From Aalborgiella sp963841045 (GTDB lineage Bacteria; Pseudomonadota; Gammaproteobacteria; Burkholderiales; Burkholderiaceae_C): a stretch of 64,000 nt of DNA. The notes under the pieces are model-generated. The model searched no databases. It saw nothing but the letters and a program-made list of their open reading frames with translations, and was not told where the DNA came from. Position 1 is the first letter of the stretch. Each line of letters starts with the position of its first letter. This document shows, in pieces, positions 44,516-55,900 of the stretch. A program made the position numbers and the translations under genes. The stretch spans positions 180,649-244,648 of the forward strand of contig CAWJBD010000013.1 of the NCBI GenBank assembly GCA_963841045.1. Direction: 5' to 3'.

Positions 44516-46915
44516 ATGTCTAGATTTCAAGTGAAAAAAGTTGCCGTACTGGGTGCGGGTGTGATGGGTGCGCAAATTGCGGCACATCTGGTCAACTGCA
44601 AAGTGCCTGTTGTGTTGTTTGATTTGCCGGCCAAAGAAGGCCCAAAAAATGGCATTGTCAGCAAAGCGGTAGAGGGTTTGAAGAAACTCAAACCCGCACC
44701 TTTGGGTGTTCCTGAAGATGCGTCGCTGATTGTGCAAGCCAATTACGAAGAGCACATGGGCATGCTGGCCGAGTGCGACTTGGTGATTGAGGCGATTGCT
44801 GAACGCATGGACTGGAAGCTGGATCTGTACACCAAGATTGCACCCCATCTTGCACCGCATGCTATTGTGGCCAGCAACACATCAGGATTGAGCATCACGA
44901 AATTATCTGAAGCATTACCTGAATCCATCAAGCCACGTTTTTGCGGCATCCATTTTTTCAACCCACCGCGCTACATGTACTTGGTGGAGTTGATCAACAC
45001 ACCCACCACGCAAGCACAAATTTTGGATGACTTGGAAAGCTTTGTCACCAGTGGCTTGGGCAAAGGCGTGGTTCGCGCGCACGACACTCCCAACTTCATT
45101 GGCAACCGCATCGGTATTGCCGGCATGTTGGCGACCATGAAGCAGGTTGAAAATTTTGGTTTGACTTACGATGTGGTGGACGATCTGACAGGCAAGAAAC
45201 TGGGGCGCGCCAGCTCGGGCACATTCCGCACGGCGGACGTGGTGGGCTTGGATACCATGAACCACGTGATCAAAACCTTGCAAGACAATTTGTCCATCAA
45301 AACCGATCCGTTTTACGACAACTTTGCCACGCCAAGCGTATTGGCCAAGTTGTTAGAAATGGGCAATTTAGGACAAAAAACAGGCGCTGGCTTTTATAAA
45401 AAAGTAGGCCGCGATATTTTGCGTTTTGACGCCGCTACACAAGAGTATGTGACCGGTGGCGGCAAAGCCGATGAGGTGGTAGGGCGTATGTTGAAAAAGC
45501 CTGCCGCTGAACGCTTGAAATTATTGCGCAATGCCGAAGGAGCTGAACCGCGCTTTTTATGGGCCATCATCCGCGACCAACTGCACTATTCAGCCGTGCA
45601 TTTACACGATGTGGCCGAAACGGCACGCGACATCGATTTAGCGATGCGCTGGGGCTTTGGCATGAAGCAGGGCCCATTTGAATTGTGGCAAGAGGCAGGC
45701 TGGCTCAACGTTGCGCAAATGATCAAAGAAGACATTGATGCGGGCAAAGCACTGTGCAATACGCCATTGCCCGATTGGGTTTTCAAAGGACCAGTTGCTG
45801 AAGCCGGTGGAGTGCATACACCGGCTGGGTCATGGAGTGCATCGGCGAACAAATTTATTCCGCGTCGCAATTTGCCGGTATACCAACGTCAGCATTTCCC
45901 TGAAGATGTGGCAGGTTGTATCACATCGAGTGCCACAACTGCTGGTAAAACTTTGCACGAGGATGATGCCATTCGTTTATGGACCTTAGATGACGAAGTG
46001 GTCATCGCCAGCATCAAAACCAAAATGCATGCCATCAGCCCAGATGTGACCGAAGGTTTGAACTTGGCCGTTGACATGGCAGAAAAGGATTACAAAGGCT
46101 TGGTGATTTGGTCGCCTGACGAGATGTTCTCTGCTGGTGCCGATTTGCAAGCCATGTTGCCAGCTTTCATGATGTCGGGCGTGAGCGCCATCAACGAAGT
46201 CGAGCACGAACTTCAAAAAGTAATGCTCAAATTACGTTATGCCAACGTGCCCACCATTTCGGCAGTGCGTGGTTTGGCTTTGGGCGGTGGTTGTGAAATG
46301 GCGGTGTATTCTGCGAAACGCGTTGCCGCCATGGAGAGCTACATTGGATTGGTTGAGGTTGGCGTGGGCTTGGTACCAGGTGCAGGTGGTTTGGCATACA
46401 TCGCACGCCGTGCGGCTGAAAATGCCAACAGCAGCACCAACAAAGACATCATTCCATTTTTAACCGAAGGCTTTACTGCGGCAGCGATGGCCAAGGTGGG
46501 AACCAGCGCCATTGAATCTCGTAAGCTAGGCTACTTGCTTGACAGCGATGTCATCGTACCGAATAAAGACGAGTTGTTGTACGTTGCTATCAACGAAGCC
46601 AAGTCCATGTTTAACAGCGGCTACCGCGCACCTTTGAAACGCACCTTTGCCGTCGCAGGGCGCAATGGCGTTGCGACCATCAAAGGTTCGTTGGTCAATA
46701 TGCGTGATGGTGGTTTCATCAGCGCGCATGACTTTGACATCGCCTCAAAAATTGCTACCGTGGTTTGCGGTGGGGATGTGGATGCAGGAACTTTGGTCAC
46801 CGAAGAATATTTAATGGCACTTGAGCGTCAAGCGTTTTGCGCTTTGCTCGTTACAGCTAAAACACAAGAACGCATCATGGGCATGATGAACACCGGCAAG
46901 CCCGTAAGGAATTGA
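44516..46915 (+). CDS. 3-hydroxyacyl-CoA dehydrogenase / enoyl-CoA hydratase fusion
   Basis: 799 residues, intact. The N-terminal dehydrogenase has the NAD fingerprint VAVLGAGVMGAQIAAHLV and the signature FFNPPRYMYLVELI followed by DTPNFIGNRIG. The C-terminal half has a crotonase fold: MFSAGADLQAML (oxyanion hole) and RGLALGGGCEMAVYSAKRVA. This order (dehydrogenase first) is the reverse of classical FadB. It performs the hydration and second oxidation of beta-oxidation. Its stop is two bases before the thiolase ATG. Confidence 0.93.
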   Translation: MSRFQVKKVAVLGAGVMGAQIAAHLVNCKVPVVLFDLPAKEGPKNGIVSKAVEGLKKLKPAPLGVPEDASLIVQANYEEHMGMLAECDLVIEAIAERMDWKLDLYTKIAPHLAPHAIVASNTSGLSITKLSEALPESIKPRFCGIHFFNPPRYMYLVELINTPTTQAQILDDLESFVTSGLGKGVVRAHDTPNFIGNRIGIAGMLATMKQVENFGLTYDVVDDLTGKKLGRASSGTFRTADVVGLDTMNHVIKTLQDNLSIKTDPFYDNFATPSVLAKLLEMGNLGQKTGAGFYKKVGRDILRFDAATQEYVTGGGKADEVVGRMLKKPAAERLKLLRNAEGAEPRFLWAIIRDQLHYSAVHLHDVAETARDIDLAMRWGFGMKQGPFELWQEAGWLNVAQMIKEDIDAGKALCNTPLPDWVFKGPVAEAGGVHTPAGSWSASANKFIPRRNLPVYQRQHFPEDVAGCITSSATTAGKTLHEDDAIRLWTLDDEVVIASIKTKMHAISPDVTEGLNLAVDMAEKDYKGLVIWSPDEMFSAGADLQAMLPAFMMSGVSAINEVEHELQKVMLKLRYANVPTISAVRGLALGGGCEMAVYSAKRVAAMESYIGLVEVGVGLVPGAGGLAYIARRAAENANSSTNKDIIPFLTEGFTAAAMAKVGTSAIESRKLGYLLDSDVIVPNKDELLYVAINEAKSMFNSGYRAPLKRTFAVAGRNGVATIKGSLVNMRDGGFISAHDFDIASKIATVVCGGDVDAGTLVTEEYLMALERQAFCALLVTAKTQERIMGMMNTGKPVRN

Positions 46916-46917
46916 AG

Positions 46918-48116
46918 ATGAAACAAGTACAAGAAGCATATATTGTTGCAGCCACGCGCTCGCCAATTGGGCGCTCACACCGCGGCTCTTTTCGCAACAC
47001 ACGTCCAGATGATTTATTGGTCAAAGTGCTGCAATCCGCACTCGCACAAGTACCAACCTTAGACCCGCAAGCCATTGAAGATTTAATTTGTGGTTGTGCC
47101 ATTCCTGAAGCATCCCAAGGCCTCAACATTGCCCGTATCGGCGCTGTTTTGGCAGGACTGCCACACAGCGTGGGCGGTATCACCGTGAATCGTTTTTGCG
47201 CCTCTGGACTTTCGGCTATCCAAATGGCTGCCGACCGCATTCGTGTGGGTGAGGCGGATGTGATGATTGCTGCAGGTGTAGAGAGCATGAGCATGGTGCC
47301 CATGATGGGTAACAACCCTTCTCTGTCACCCGCTATGTTCAATAACGATGAAAATATTGGCATTGCCTACGGCATGGGTTTGACGGCTGAAAAGGTGGCA
47401 ACACAATGGAAAGTCAGCCGTGATGCACAAGATGAATTTGCTTACCAATCGCACATGAAAGCCATTGCGGCCATGAAAGCGGGCGAGTTTGCTAATGAAA
47501 TCACCCCCATAGAGGTGACCGAACGAACTCCAAATCTTGAGACAGGCGAAGTGCTGCAACCAGTTCTCGCATCTTGAGTCTAGACGAAGGCGCACGACCT
47601 GATACCAGCGTCGAAGGATTGGCGAAACTTAAAGCGGTGTTTGCAGCACGCGGATCAGTTACTGCAGGTAACAGTTCGCAAACCTCTGATGGCGCAGGCG
47701 CATTGATTTTGGCCAGCGAAAGTGCTGTTAAAAAGTTTGGTCTTAAACCGCTGGCACGTTTTGTCAGCTTTGCCAGCAAAGGCGTTCCGCCGCACATCAT
47801 GGGCATTGGACCTATTGAGGCTATTCCTGCAGCGTTGCGTTACGCTGGTTTGAAGCAAGATGCGATCGACTGGTTCGAACTGAATGAGGCATTTGCCGCA
47901 CAATCATTGGCTGTTCTCAATACGCTCAAGCTCGACCCAAGCAAAGTTAACCCGATGGGTGGTGCCATTGCATTAGGTCATCCGCTTGGTGCGACTGGAG
48001 CTATTCGCGCCGCTACCGTTGTGCATGCTTTGCAACGCAAGCAACTCAAATATGGAATGGTCACCATGTGTGTGGGTATGGGTCAAGGTGCTGCAGGCAT
48101 TTTCGAACGCGTTTAA
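46918..48116 (+). CDS. Acetyl-CoA acyltransferase (thiolase), frame broken
   Basis: Last step of beta-oxidation. N-terminal TRSPIGRSHRGSFRNTRPDD, nucleophilic Cys in VNRFCASGLSAIQMAA, and from the other frame the C-terminal NEAFAAQSLAVL, GGAIALGHPLGATGA (His) and MVTMCVGMGQGAAGIF (second Cys). The frame breaks near 47540: LETGEV then, one base shifted, AATSSRILSLDEGARPD. Combined length about 399 residues, normal for FadA/FadI. The ATG at 46918 is used; the frame is open to a TTG at 46912. Confidence 0.92.
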
Positions 48117-48157
48117 ATTCATTATTTATAAACATAACTAGCCAACTAGGAGCAAAC

Positions 48158-48925
48158 ATGTCTGATATTTTGACGCATCAAGATGCGGGGGTAATGACCA
48201 TTACCTTCAATCGACCTGACAAAAAAAACGCTTTCACTCGTGACATGTATGCGCAAATGGCTGATGCCATTGTGCATGCTCAGGCAAACGCAGAAGTGCG
48301 TGTCGTTGTGCTGCAAGGTCATGAAGCAATTTTTACCGCCGGCAATGACATCGCTGATTTTTTGCACAATCCACCTGCATCAGAAGATGCACCAGTATTC
48401 CGGTTTTTGCGCGCAATCAGCACATTCTCCAAACCAATCATTGCATCCGTTTGTGGTCCAGCAGTGGGTATAGGCACAACCTTGTTGTTCCACTGTGATT
48501 TGGTTTACGCAGGCGACAATGCCGCGTTTGCCTTGCCTTTTGTTAATTTGGGTTTATGTCCAGAAGCTGCATCCAGCTTGTTAGTGCCTCAAATGATGGG
48601 TTATCACCGCGCGGCAGAAGCGCTATTGTTGGGTGAACCCTTTATGGCGGAGGCAGCGCTTGAAGTGGGATTGGTCAATCGCGTGGTGGCACCTAACGAA
48701 GCCAATAATTTGGCCAATGCAGTTGCACACAAATTAGCCAGCAAACCGATCAGCTCATTGATTGAAACCAAACGTTTTATGAAAAAAGGTCAAGCGGCAT
48801 TGGTGCAAACCACCATGAACGAAGAAGCGGTCAGTTTTGGCAAAATGTTGCGTGAGCCAGCGGCCAAAGAGGCGTTTGGCGCTTTCATGGAAAAACGCAA
48901 ACCTGATTTTTCTAAAATTAACTAA
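48158..48925 (+). CDS. Enoyl-CoA hydratase/isomerase-family protein
   Basis: 255 residues, intact. The ATG at 48158 has AGGAG seven bases upstream; the longer open frame to 48068 is a thiolase shadow. Crotonase features: FNRPDKKNAFTRDMYAQMA, oxyanion loop EAIFTAGNDIADFL and CGPAVGIGTTLLFHCDLVYA. Asp/Glu residues at the hydratase catalytic positions are not both obvious, so isomerase or other crotonase activity is possible. Last gene of the operon, followed by a terminator. Confidence 0.87.
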   Translation: MSDILTHQDAGVMTITFNRPDKKNAFTRDMYAQMADAIVHAQANAEVRVVVLQGHEAIFTAGNDIADFLHNPPASEDAPVFRFLRAISTFSKPIIASVCGPAVGIGTTLLFHCDLVYAGDNAAFALPFVNLGLCPEAASSLLVPQMMGYHRAAEALLLGEPFMAEAALEVGLVNRVVAPNEANNLANAVAHKLASKPISSLIETKRFMKKGQAALVQTTMNEEAVSFGKMLREPAAKEAFGAFMEKRKPDFSKIN

Positions 48926-48960
48926 TTTTCGCGTTCGTTTAGTTAGACACGAGATAAGAA

Positions 48961-48996
48961 AAAAGCCAGCAGTTTAGTGATGAACTGCTGGCTTTT
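48961..48996. terminator. Bidirectional Rho-independent terminator
   Basis: AAAAGCCAGCAGTT (48961-48974), an eight-base loop, then AACTGCTGGCTTTT (48983-48996): a perfect 14-base stem with an A-run on the left and a T-run on the right. It ends both the plus-strand beta-oxidation operon and the minus-strand outer-membrane protein gene, whose stop is at 49011. Confidence 0.92.
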
Positions 48997-49010
48997 ATTT
49001 TGGTGATTAA

Positions 49011-52000
49011 TTATTTGACTGCCGATTCGCCAAAAATTTCAACCTCAACACGACGGTTAGGTTGCAGGCATGCACGGAATGCATTCATATCTGCCAACTT
49101 GCGCTTGCCCTGTATCACACCTTGAGGTGTGTTTTTTGCACCTTTAGGCAATGGGCAATTGGTTTTGATTGGCTTTTGTCCGCCATACCCAGCAACACTG
49201 ATGTTTTTGCTATTTAAGCCTTGAGATACCAAGTAAGCTCTAACAGATTCTGCTCGTGCCAGACTTAATTTGTCATTGTAGTTGGCATCTTTAGTGCCAT
49301 TTGTAATATCAGCATGACCACTGATACTGATGCGTTCTATGTTGCTTAAAGCACCTAGTTTTGCAGCCAAAGCATTCAGTTGAGCGCGTCCTTCAGCTAG
49401 GATTTGGTCTACCCCAGATTTGTTATGTCCAAACAAGGCACCAGCTGCCAACGTGATTTTTTCATACTTTGTTGCTACGCTAATTGTTACTGCTGATGGC
49501 GTCACCACTGGAGCAGGTGGCAGTCATCAACAGGTTTTGTTGGTTCTACAACAACGCTAGGTTTGGCCTCTTCTTTTGGTCGTGCTGTTGCCAAGCCTAG
49601 GCTGTTTTCGTCAAATTTATAGCGCAAGCGTGCATGCCATCCCGACCAGCTTGTATTCGTACTGAATTGGTCAACATCGGCAAATTTTCCTTTGGTATAT
49701 CCAGCTGAGAACCAGAGATTTTGAATGACTTTTGCACCCAACTCCAAGCCGTAACCGGTGACACGTTGACCGTTGTCGATACCGTAGCTGCCATACAAGC
49801 TGGCATCAAATCTGTCAGTTGATATCCCAAATAATTCGTCCACTTGCCAAACGACCACTGTATATGTTGTAGCTGCCGTCATTGAGAATGGTTTGGGCAC
49901 CATGCTTGGCTGCAAGCTGACCAACTAAGCTTAAATTGCGCGCCACACGGTGTGTGCCATGCAGGCTGAAAATCCAAGTTTCTTCGTCTTTAAGATCTGA
50001 AGTGATTGATGATTTGTTAATGCGGTTTTCTAAACGCACCAAAGCGTTCCAGCGACCAGTAGCTACATCACGATATGCAAGACCCACTTGAAGTTGATTC
50101 TGAAGCTGTACGCCTTTTGATGTATCGAGCCCACGACCTTCGGTGCGTGTGTATGCTTCACGCGCCATTGCAGACCAATTTTCAGACAAGATGCGTGTGT
50201 AAGCAAGTGTGCCTAACCATTGTTCCTGAACGTCTGAGATTCTGTATTCCAACTTACCACTGACCCTGTTTGATGGGTTATACAGATAATCAACACCCAG
50301 ACTTGCAGCCGTCGCTTCATGCTCTTCGCCTGTCGCCTGGTAAATTTGTTGTCGTTCTAATGCGGTGGTAAAACTTAATGCAGGATTCACTTGCCACAAA
50401 TTACGAATGCCAGCAACGGCTGCTATGTCTTTGTTGCCTGATGGGCCTGCAGCTCTAAACTCGCCGTAAACTTGACCATCTGGCAAGAAAGGAAGCGATA
50501 TGCCGGATGACATACCTACGATAGTGCTCGCATTGCGCGTACCATCATTTGCCAAACCATAAACACCGGTTAATGTATTCGATAGTTCGTGGCTGGCATA
50601 AATGCGGCTCTTTTCAGAGAACTTATATTCGGCACCAACAGTGACGCGTTTTTTCTCTGTATCTGAAATGGCTTGTTCATATTCAGCATAGAGTTGTGCT
50701 TGTGGCGAGAGTGTTCCAATTAGCTTAATGCGGCCGCTTGTATATTCGTTATCGATAACAGAAGGAATCTCACTTGGTGCTGAGAGTACGGTTGATGGTG
50801 TAGCCAACAATCCTGTACCATTGAATCCCCAACCAGGGATAGAGCTGTTATTAAGCCCAGTTCCAACATTGCTAACGGCGCCGCCAGATCCATTTATTAA
50901 ATGCTCTTTGACTGAGTTCACGCCAACTTCAACTTTAATCATGTCGTTGACTTTATAGGCGGCAGTTACACCGGCTGATTCACGGCTGGCACCATCGGTC
51001 GTTCCGCCAGATTCATCTTTTGTGTTCAACGCATTAGCGCTTAGTTCTAAGTTTGGTGAAACTGTATAGTTAATGTTGGCGCCCAATTCTGTTCTTCCAG
51101 CAACAACACCTGCGCTGGCATTTTGGAAACCGGGATCCGATTTGGTGGCATAAACTCTGGCCTTGAGATCTTCTCCCTCATGCCGAATTTCTAAGCGAGC
51201 TGCTTTACCCTCTGTAGAGACCAATGGATTGGTCTCTGTGATTGAAGAGAAGTTTTGGTTATAAGCATTCGTACCTTTACTCTGTGCCACTTCAGCAACA
51301 ACGTACGTTTTGCTGCCAAGTTTCACTTCAATGTTCGCACCAGCAATTTCGTAGGGTGTTTGTTTATCGTTGTCTTTGGCATATGCTGCGCCAAAAGACA
51401 CGTTGTCTGATAGCTTCACTTTGGCATCAAAACCACCCACCCAGTGCTTGTCACCAAACTCTTCTTCAACCTCGTAAGAAATTCGGATATAGATTGGATT
51501 GTTATTTTCATCAACCGAGGGAACTGGTTCGCGAAACAAAATTCTTCCACTAAAAGGTTCAAAATCATAGTCTGAGTAACGCGCTAGTCTGGTTCTGCTT
51601 AAGATCACTGCCGGTTGTGAACGATTTCTAACTACAATCTCAACGGTTTCAGTGTTAGCAATAGCATTTGGTCTTTCTACAGCATAAGGTCCACTAATGC
51701 CACGAGCAGGTTGTTCGTCTACGTAACCTTTATTAGCTGTTTTTGCTGCAAACAAATTTGCTTGCAAACTATCGGTTTCATAATGTAATTTGGCTCCTGT
51801 CAATGCCCTTGAATAGATTGATAATTTGTTTGCAGTATCAGCAGTGGCCGTATTAAAGTCGCCGTATAACAAATAGCTTTTGTTCTTATCGACGCGTACA
51901 TATAACCGATCAGCACTTTGCGCGTCATATAACTTCGATGATGCGTCACCATAAACTGGGTAAAAAGCATTTGGGTCTATGTCGCGAAATAATTTCTGAC

Positions 52001-52958
52001 TAGTTATTTTGTCGGTATCTATTGCTGCAGTTAACAAGTATTCGCCCTTAATCGCACCCTTTGCGAACAACGCAACCCTTCCTGCGACGGTTTTATATTC
52101 GGTACTTTCCCCACTAACAGTTGTTGAGGTTTTTTCCCAATTTCTTAAAGCATCTGAAAAACCAAATTCTTTGATATCGCTTGCACTTGGACCTTTGGCT
52201 TTTGATAAATTGATTGCGCCCTCAACTATACCAACCACCAACATATTTCTCAGATCTGGCAGAAAGCTTATTTCGCCTTGTACGACCACATCACCACTGC
52301 TTGCTTTTAATAAAGCAGTTCCAGGTGTCGCTGGCGCTTTTAGCACCAGTTCTGCAATGCCGTTTGTGACTGCAACTTCTAAACGACTAACCTCTACTTT
52401 TCGCAATGCACCGACGGCGTCAATCGTATGGAAGGGAGAGTCAAAAGTCTTGAAGCTACCAATACTTGTTTCTACATAGAGTTTTGTAGGTTTTAAAATT
52501 GGCTTGCCAGAGTTGTCAAACAGCTCAATCTTTACATTTATTTGGGATAAATTGTCTGCAGGTGCTCGCGCAGAAGAGGCGCTTAGTAGTATTTTGCTAC
52601 CTTTAGTCAAACCTAAGCTATCACGCCAAAGCCTTTCATTGATGCCAGATACATACAATGTATTTTGTAAACTTAAATCCTCACCAGTCATTTGACGGTA
52701 CACAATGGTTGGTGTTTTTACAGACGATGAATTTGCTCGCGGGTCAACTGATGGCGATTGTTGTTGCACTTTCTGTTCAGATTGAGCTTTCGTTGTCTGT
52801 GCGTTGGCTATCGCCATCACCCCCAGTAAAGCAAATGCAAAAAGGCATGCCTTTAAATTTTTGTTTATAGCGCTATTGAATACGCTAGCCTGATTTTCCA
52901 TTTGAGAGACTCTTATGCTGGGAGTAGTGCGTATATTAAGAATAGTATTTAAAGCCAT
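49011..52958 (-). CDS. Large outer-membrane barrel protein with OmpA-like C-terminus, frame broken at two places
   Basis: About 1315 residues when joined. The start ATG at 52958 overlaps the stop of the giant gene (TGATG), and the export signal KACLFAFALLGVMAIANAQ lies about residues 37-55; ATG 52901 is an alternative nearer to it. A beta-rich N-terminal region is followed by a long alternating-strand barrel (VYGDASSKLYDAQSADRLYV, SYLLYGDFNTATADTANKL). The frame shifts near 49820 (IIWDIN to TDRFDASLYGSYG) and near 49523 (KPVDD to PPAPVVTPSAV). The last 150 residues are an OmpA peptidoglycan-binding domain: ISISGHADITNGTKDANYND, LSLARAESVRAYLVSQGL, QPNRRVEVEIFG. Likely anchors or exports the giant repeat protein. 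Confidence 0.82.
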
Positions 52959-55900
52959 CACTTTTCCCCATCCTTTGCAGGAGCATTGGGTCTTATTGGT
53001 GTTAGTCCCAATGAGCTAGGTTGAGAGCTATCAAACTGAACACCGCCTCCTTGTTGCACAACTGGGGATTGAGAATTTCCCGTACCTTTTTGGTTTCCAT
53101 TCGTGGCGCTACAGCCTTCAATCCTGAAATCCGCTTGATGAATTTGGCCAGCTAAAACATCGACAAACAAGGTGTTGGGATCCCCCATGTTTCTATTGCT
53201 TGTAATACCAAGTTTGCTTCCTGTAGGTATTGATGTGCTGTCAATCTTAAGCACATGTGTCACAGCTCTGACACCACACAAACTATACTGCCCGCTTTCG
53301 TCGGTAGTAATCGTGGTACCGTTCTCCATAAATAACCGTACACCTGCAACGCCTGATTCTTTGTCGTCTTGGACGCCGTTGCCATTGCAGTCTGCATAGA
53401 CTTTGCCAACGATACAAGCTTCGCGAGTAAAGACGCCGCCAGTCACTTTAACTTTTGCCTTCGCAATCATTGATTGAAGGTTGTAATTTCGCATTGATGC
53501 TTGTGCCGAGTTCACTCCATCACCACGATCAGCACCAAGCCCTATCCGCACTTTGTACTCGATAATCACATCTTGGTTTTTCGCTGGTATATTGATGCTG
53601 AACGCAAGGTTTGGACCAGGCGCACCAACTGGATCTGGTGCCGCAACGAACGAACCGCCCGTAGAAACGCGTACTGTTTTGCTTATTAAGGTAAAGCCTA
53701 GTGGCAATTTGTCATTGACAACTGCTGCTCCACGAATCTTGGTGCTGCGTACGGTTAACTGGTAAGTCACAACATCGCCAATTTCTGCATTGGTTTTGTC
53801 AGCGACTTTACGGATAAATAACGAGCCCAAATCGACTGTACTCGACTGCAATATTGCCTGTGATGCCAATGCAATTTGCTGCGGTTGGGCATGTTGGATC
53901 GCCGCCACCTGATGCGATAACGGTATTATTACCTCCAGTTGGTCCTTCTGCTGCTTCACTGATATTAATCGGTACGGTTATGTAGACGATGCTAGCAACA
54001 CCCGCTTCGATAGTGCAACCTGTCAAAGTAGTTGCGCCACTACCCGATGCCGCGGCACAAGTGCCTGGCTTGAATGTACCGCCAGTAATTGATACTGGAC
54101 CACTTGTAGATATACCCGCTCCAAAATCATCATTTAGAACAATTGGCGCAGGAGTTGGTCCATTTGTAATAGCTATAGATATTGAGTAGTATTGGTTGTT
54201 ACCATCAATCTTTAAGGGATTTGCGCTAGCAGATTTGGTTACTAGTAGTCCTGTTGCAGGCTTACTTGGAATGACACCGTTATTATTGGACGGTATCGTG
54301 TCGCCATCGGCTCCAGTAACGACTTTAGCATTGATTGGTGCAGACGTAGTTGGTGTGCCGCCTATTGTGCAAACAATCGAGCCTCCGGGTGGTAATGACA
54401 GTACAGGCGTTGCTGGGCTACATGTGCTAGTCAATCCTGGAGGCAAATCTGTCACGGTACAGAACGCATTAGCTGCTGTAACTGGACTAGCATTTGTACA
54501 AGTAATCGTTTGACCTGGTGGATAAGGTACGCCAGCTACTGGATTCTCTAATTGCGTACTCGGCACAACTTGCATGTCTGGCGCTACCAAAGTAGTAATC
54601 ACAACCGTGGCGCTATCACATGTCGGTATTGGCGTTGCGGGCAAAGTACATATGGTGTAACCGACCGTGTACACACCAGGGGCCGTGCCTGCGGGTACTG
54701 TAATCTCGCCCGTTGTAGTGTTGATGGTCACACCAGCTGGTGCACCTGTCAATGTTGCCGATAAGGTCACATTGGTACCAATCACTGCATTTGGCGTGAC
54801 GCTTCCAAAGACCGTGTCGTTTGCCACGACGTTAGGCACAGTGCCGCCTGTCGAAGGAAGTGTCACTGCAGGATCATTAATTGCGTCGATTAATGCGGCT
54901 CCCACCGTGATGGTGGCGGTCGCAGTGTCGCACGCCGCAGGAATCACGGCTGGGTTGGTACAGATTTGGTAGCTCACCGTGTACACGCCTGGTGGCGCTG
55001 TGTTCGGTACGCTGAAGTCACCTGTGGCTGGGTTGAAGGTCGAGCCCGCTGTCGGTGCTACTGTTTGTGTCACGGTCACGTTGGCTGGTGTCGCACCCGT
55101 GATGCCCGTGGCTTGGTCGTTGGTCAGCACGTTCAAGGTCGCGGCAGTTGCAAACGGTGTGGTCAGGCTGTCGGTCACTGCATCAATCAGGGCCACGGTG
55201 GCGCTGGTGGTGTTGTTGCCCGTAACGTTGTCGTTGGTCGCGCTGGTCGCTGCATCAATGCCAACGCTGGTCTGTGTCGTGTTGGTGCCGCCGGCTGTGC
55301 CTAGCATGGTCACGGTCAATGGGCAGGTCAGGGTGGCGCCGGCCGGTAAAGATGCTGCACTACCGCTGCTGGCCACGCAAGCGCCAACAGATACGGTCGC
55401 GCCCGCTGGGGTGCCAGCGGCTGCGGTACAGGTTGCGTTGGTCGCTGCGGTCGTGGCAGAGACGTTGGTACAGACCAAGTTAACACCAGGGCCCGACAGG
55501 ACTGCGCCCGGTGCCGCGGTCGCTGGTAAGCCGTTAATCGCTACACTCATGTCGGCAGCGGCTCCCACCGTGATGGTGGCGGTCGCAGTGTCGCACGCCG
55601 CAGGAATCACGGCTGGGTTGGTACAGATTTGGTAGCTCACCGTGTACACGCCTGGTGGCGCTGTGTTCGGTACGCTGAAGTCACCTGTGGCTGGGTTGAA
55701 GGTCGAGCCCGCTGTCGGTGCTACTGTTTGTGTCACGGTCACGTTGGCTGGTGTCGCACCCGTGATGCCCGTGGCTTGGTCGTTGGTCAGCACGTTCAAG
55801 GTCGCGGCAGTTGCAAACGGTGTGGTCAGGCTGTCGGTCACTGCATCAATCAGGGCCACGGTGGCGCTGGTGGTGTTGTTGCCCGTAACGTTGTCGTTGG

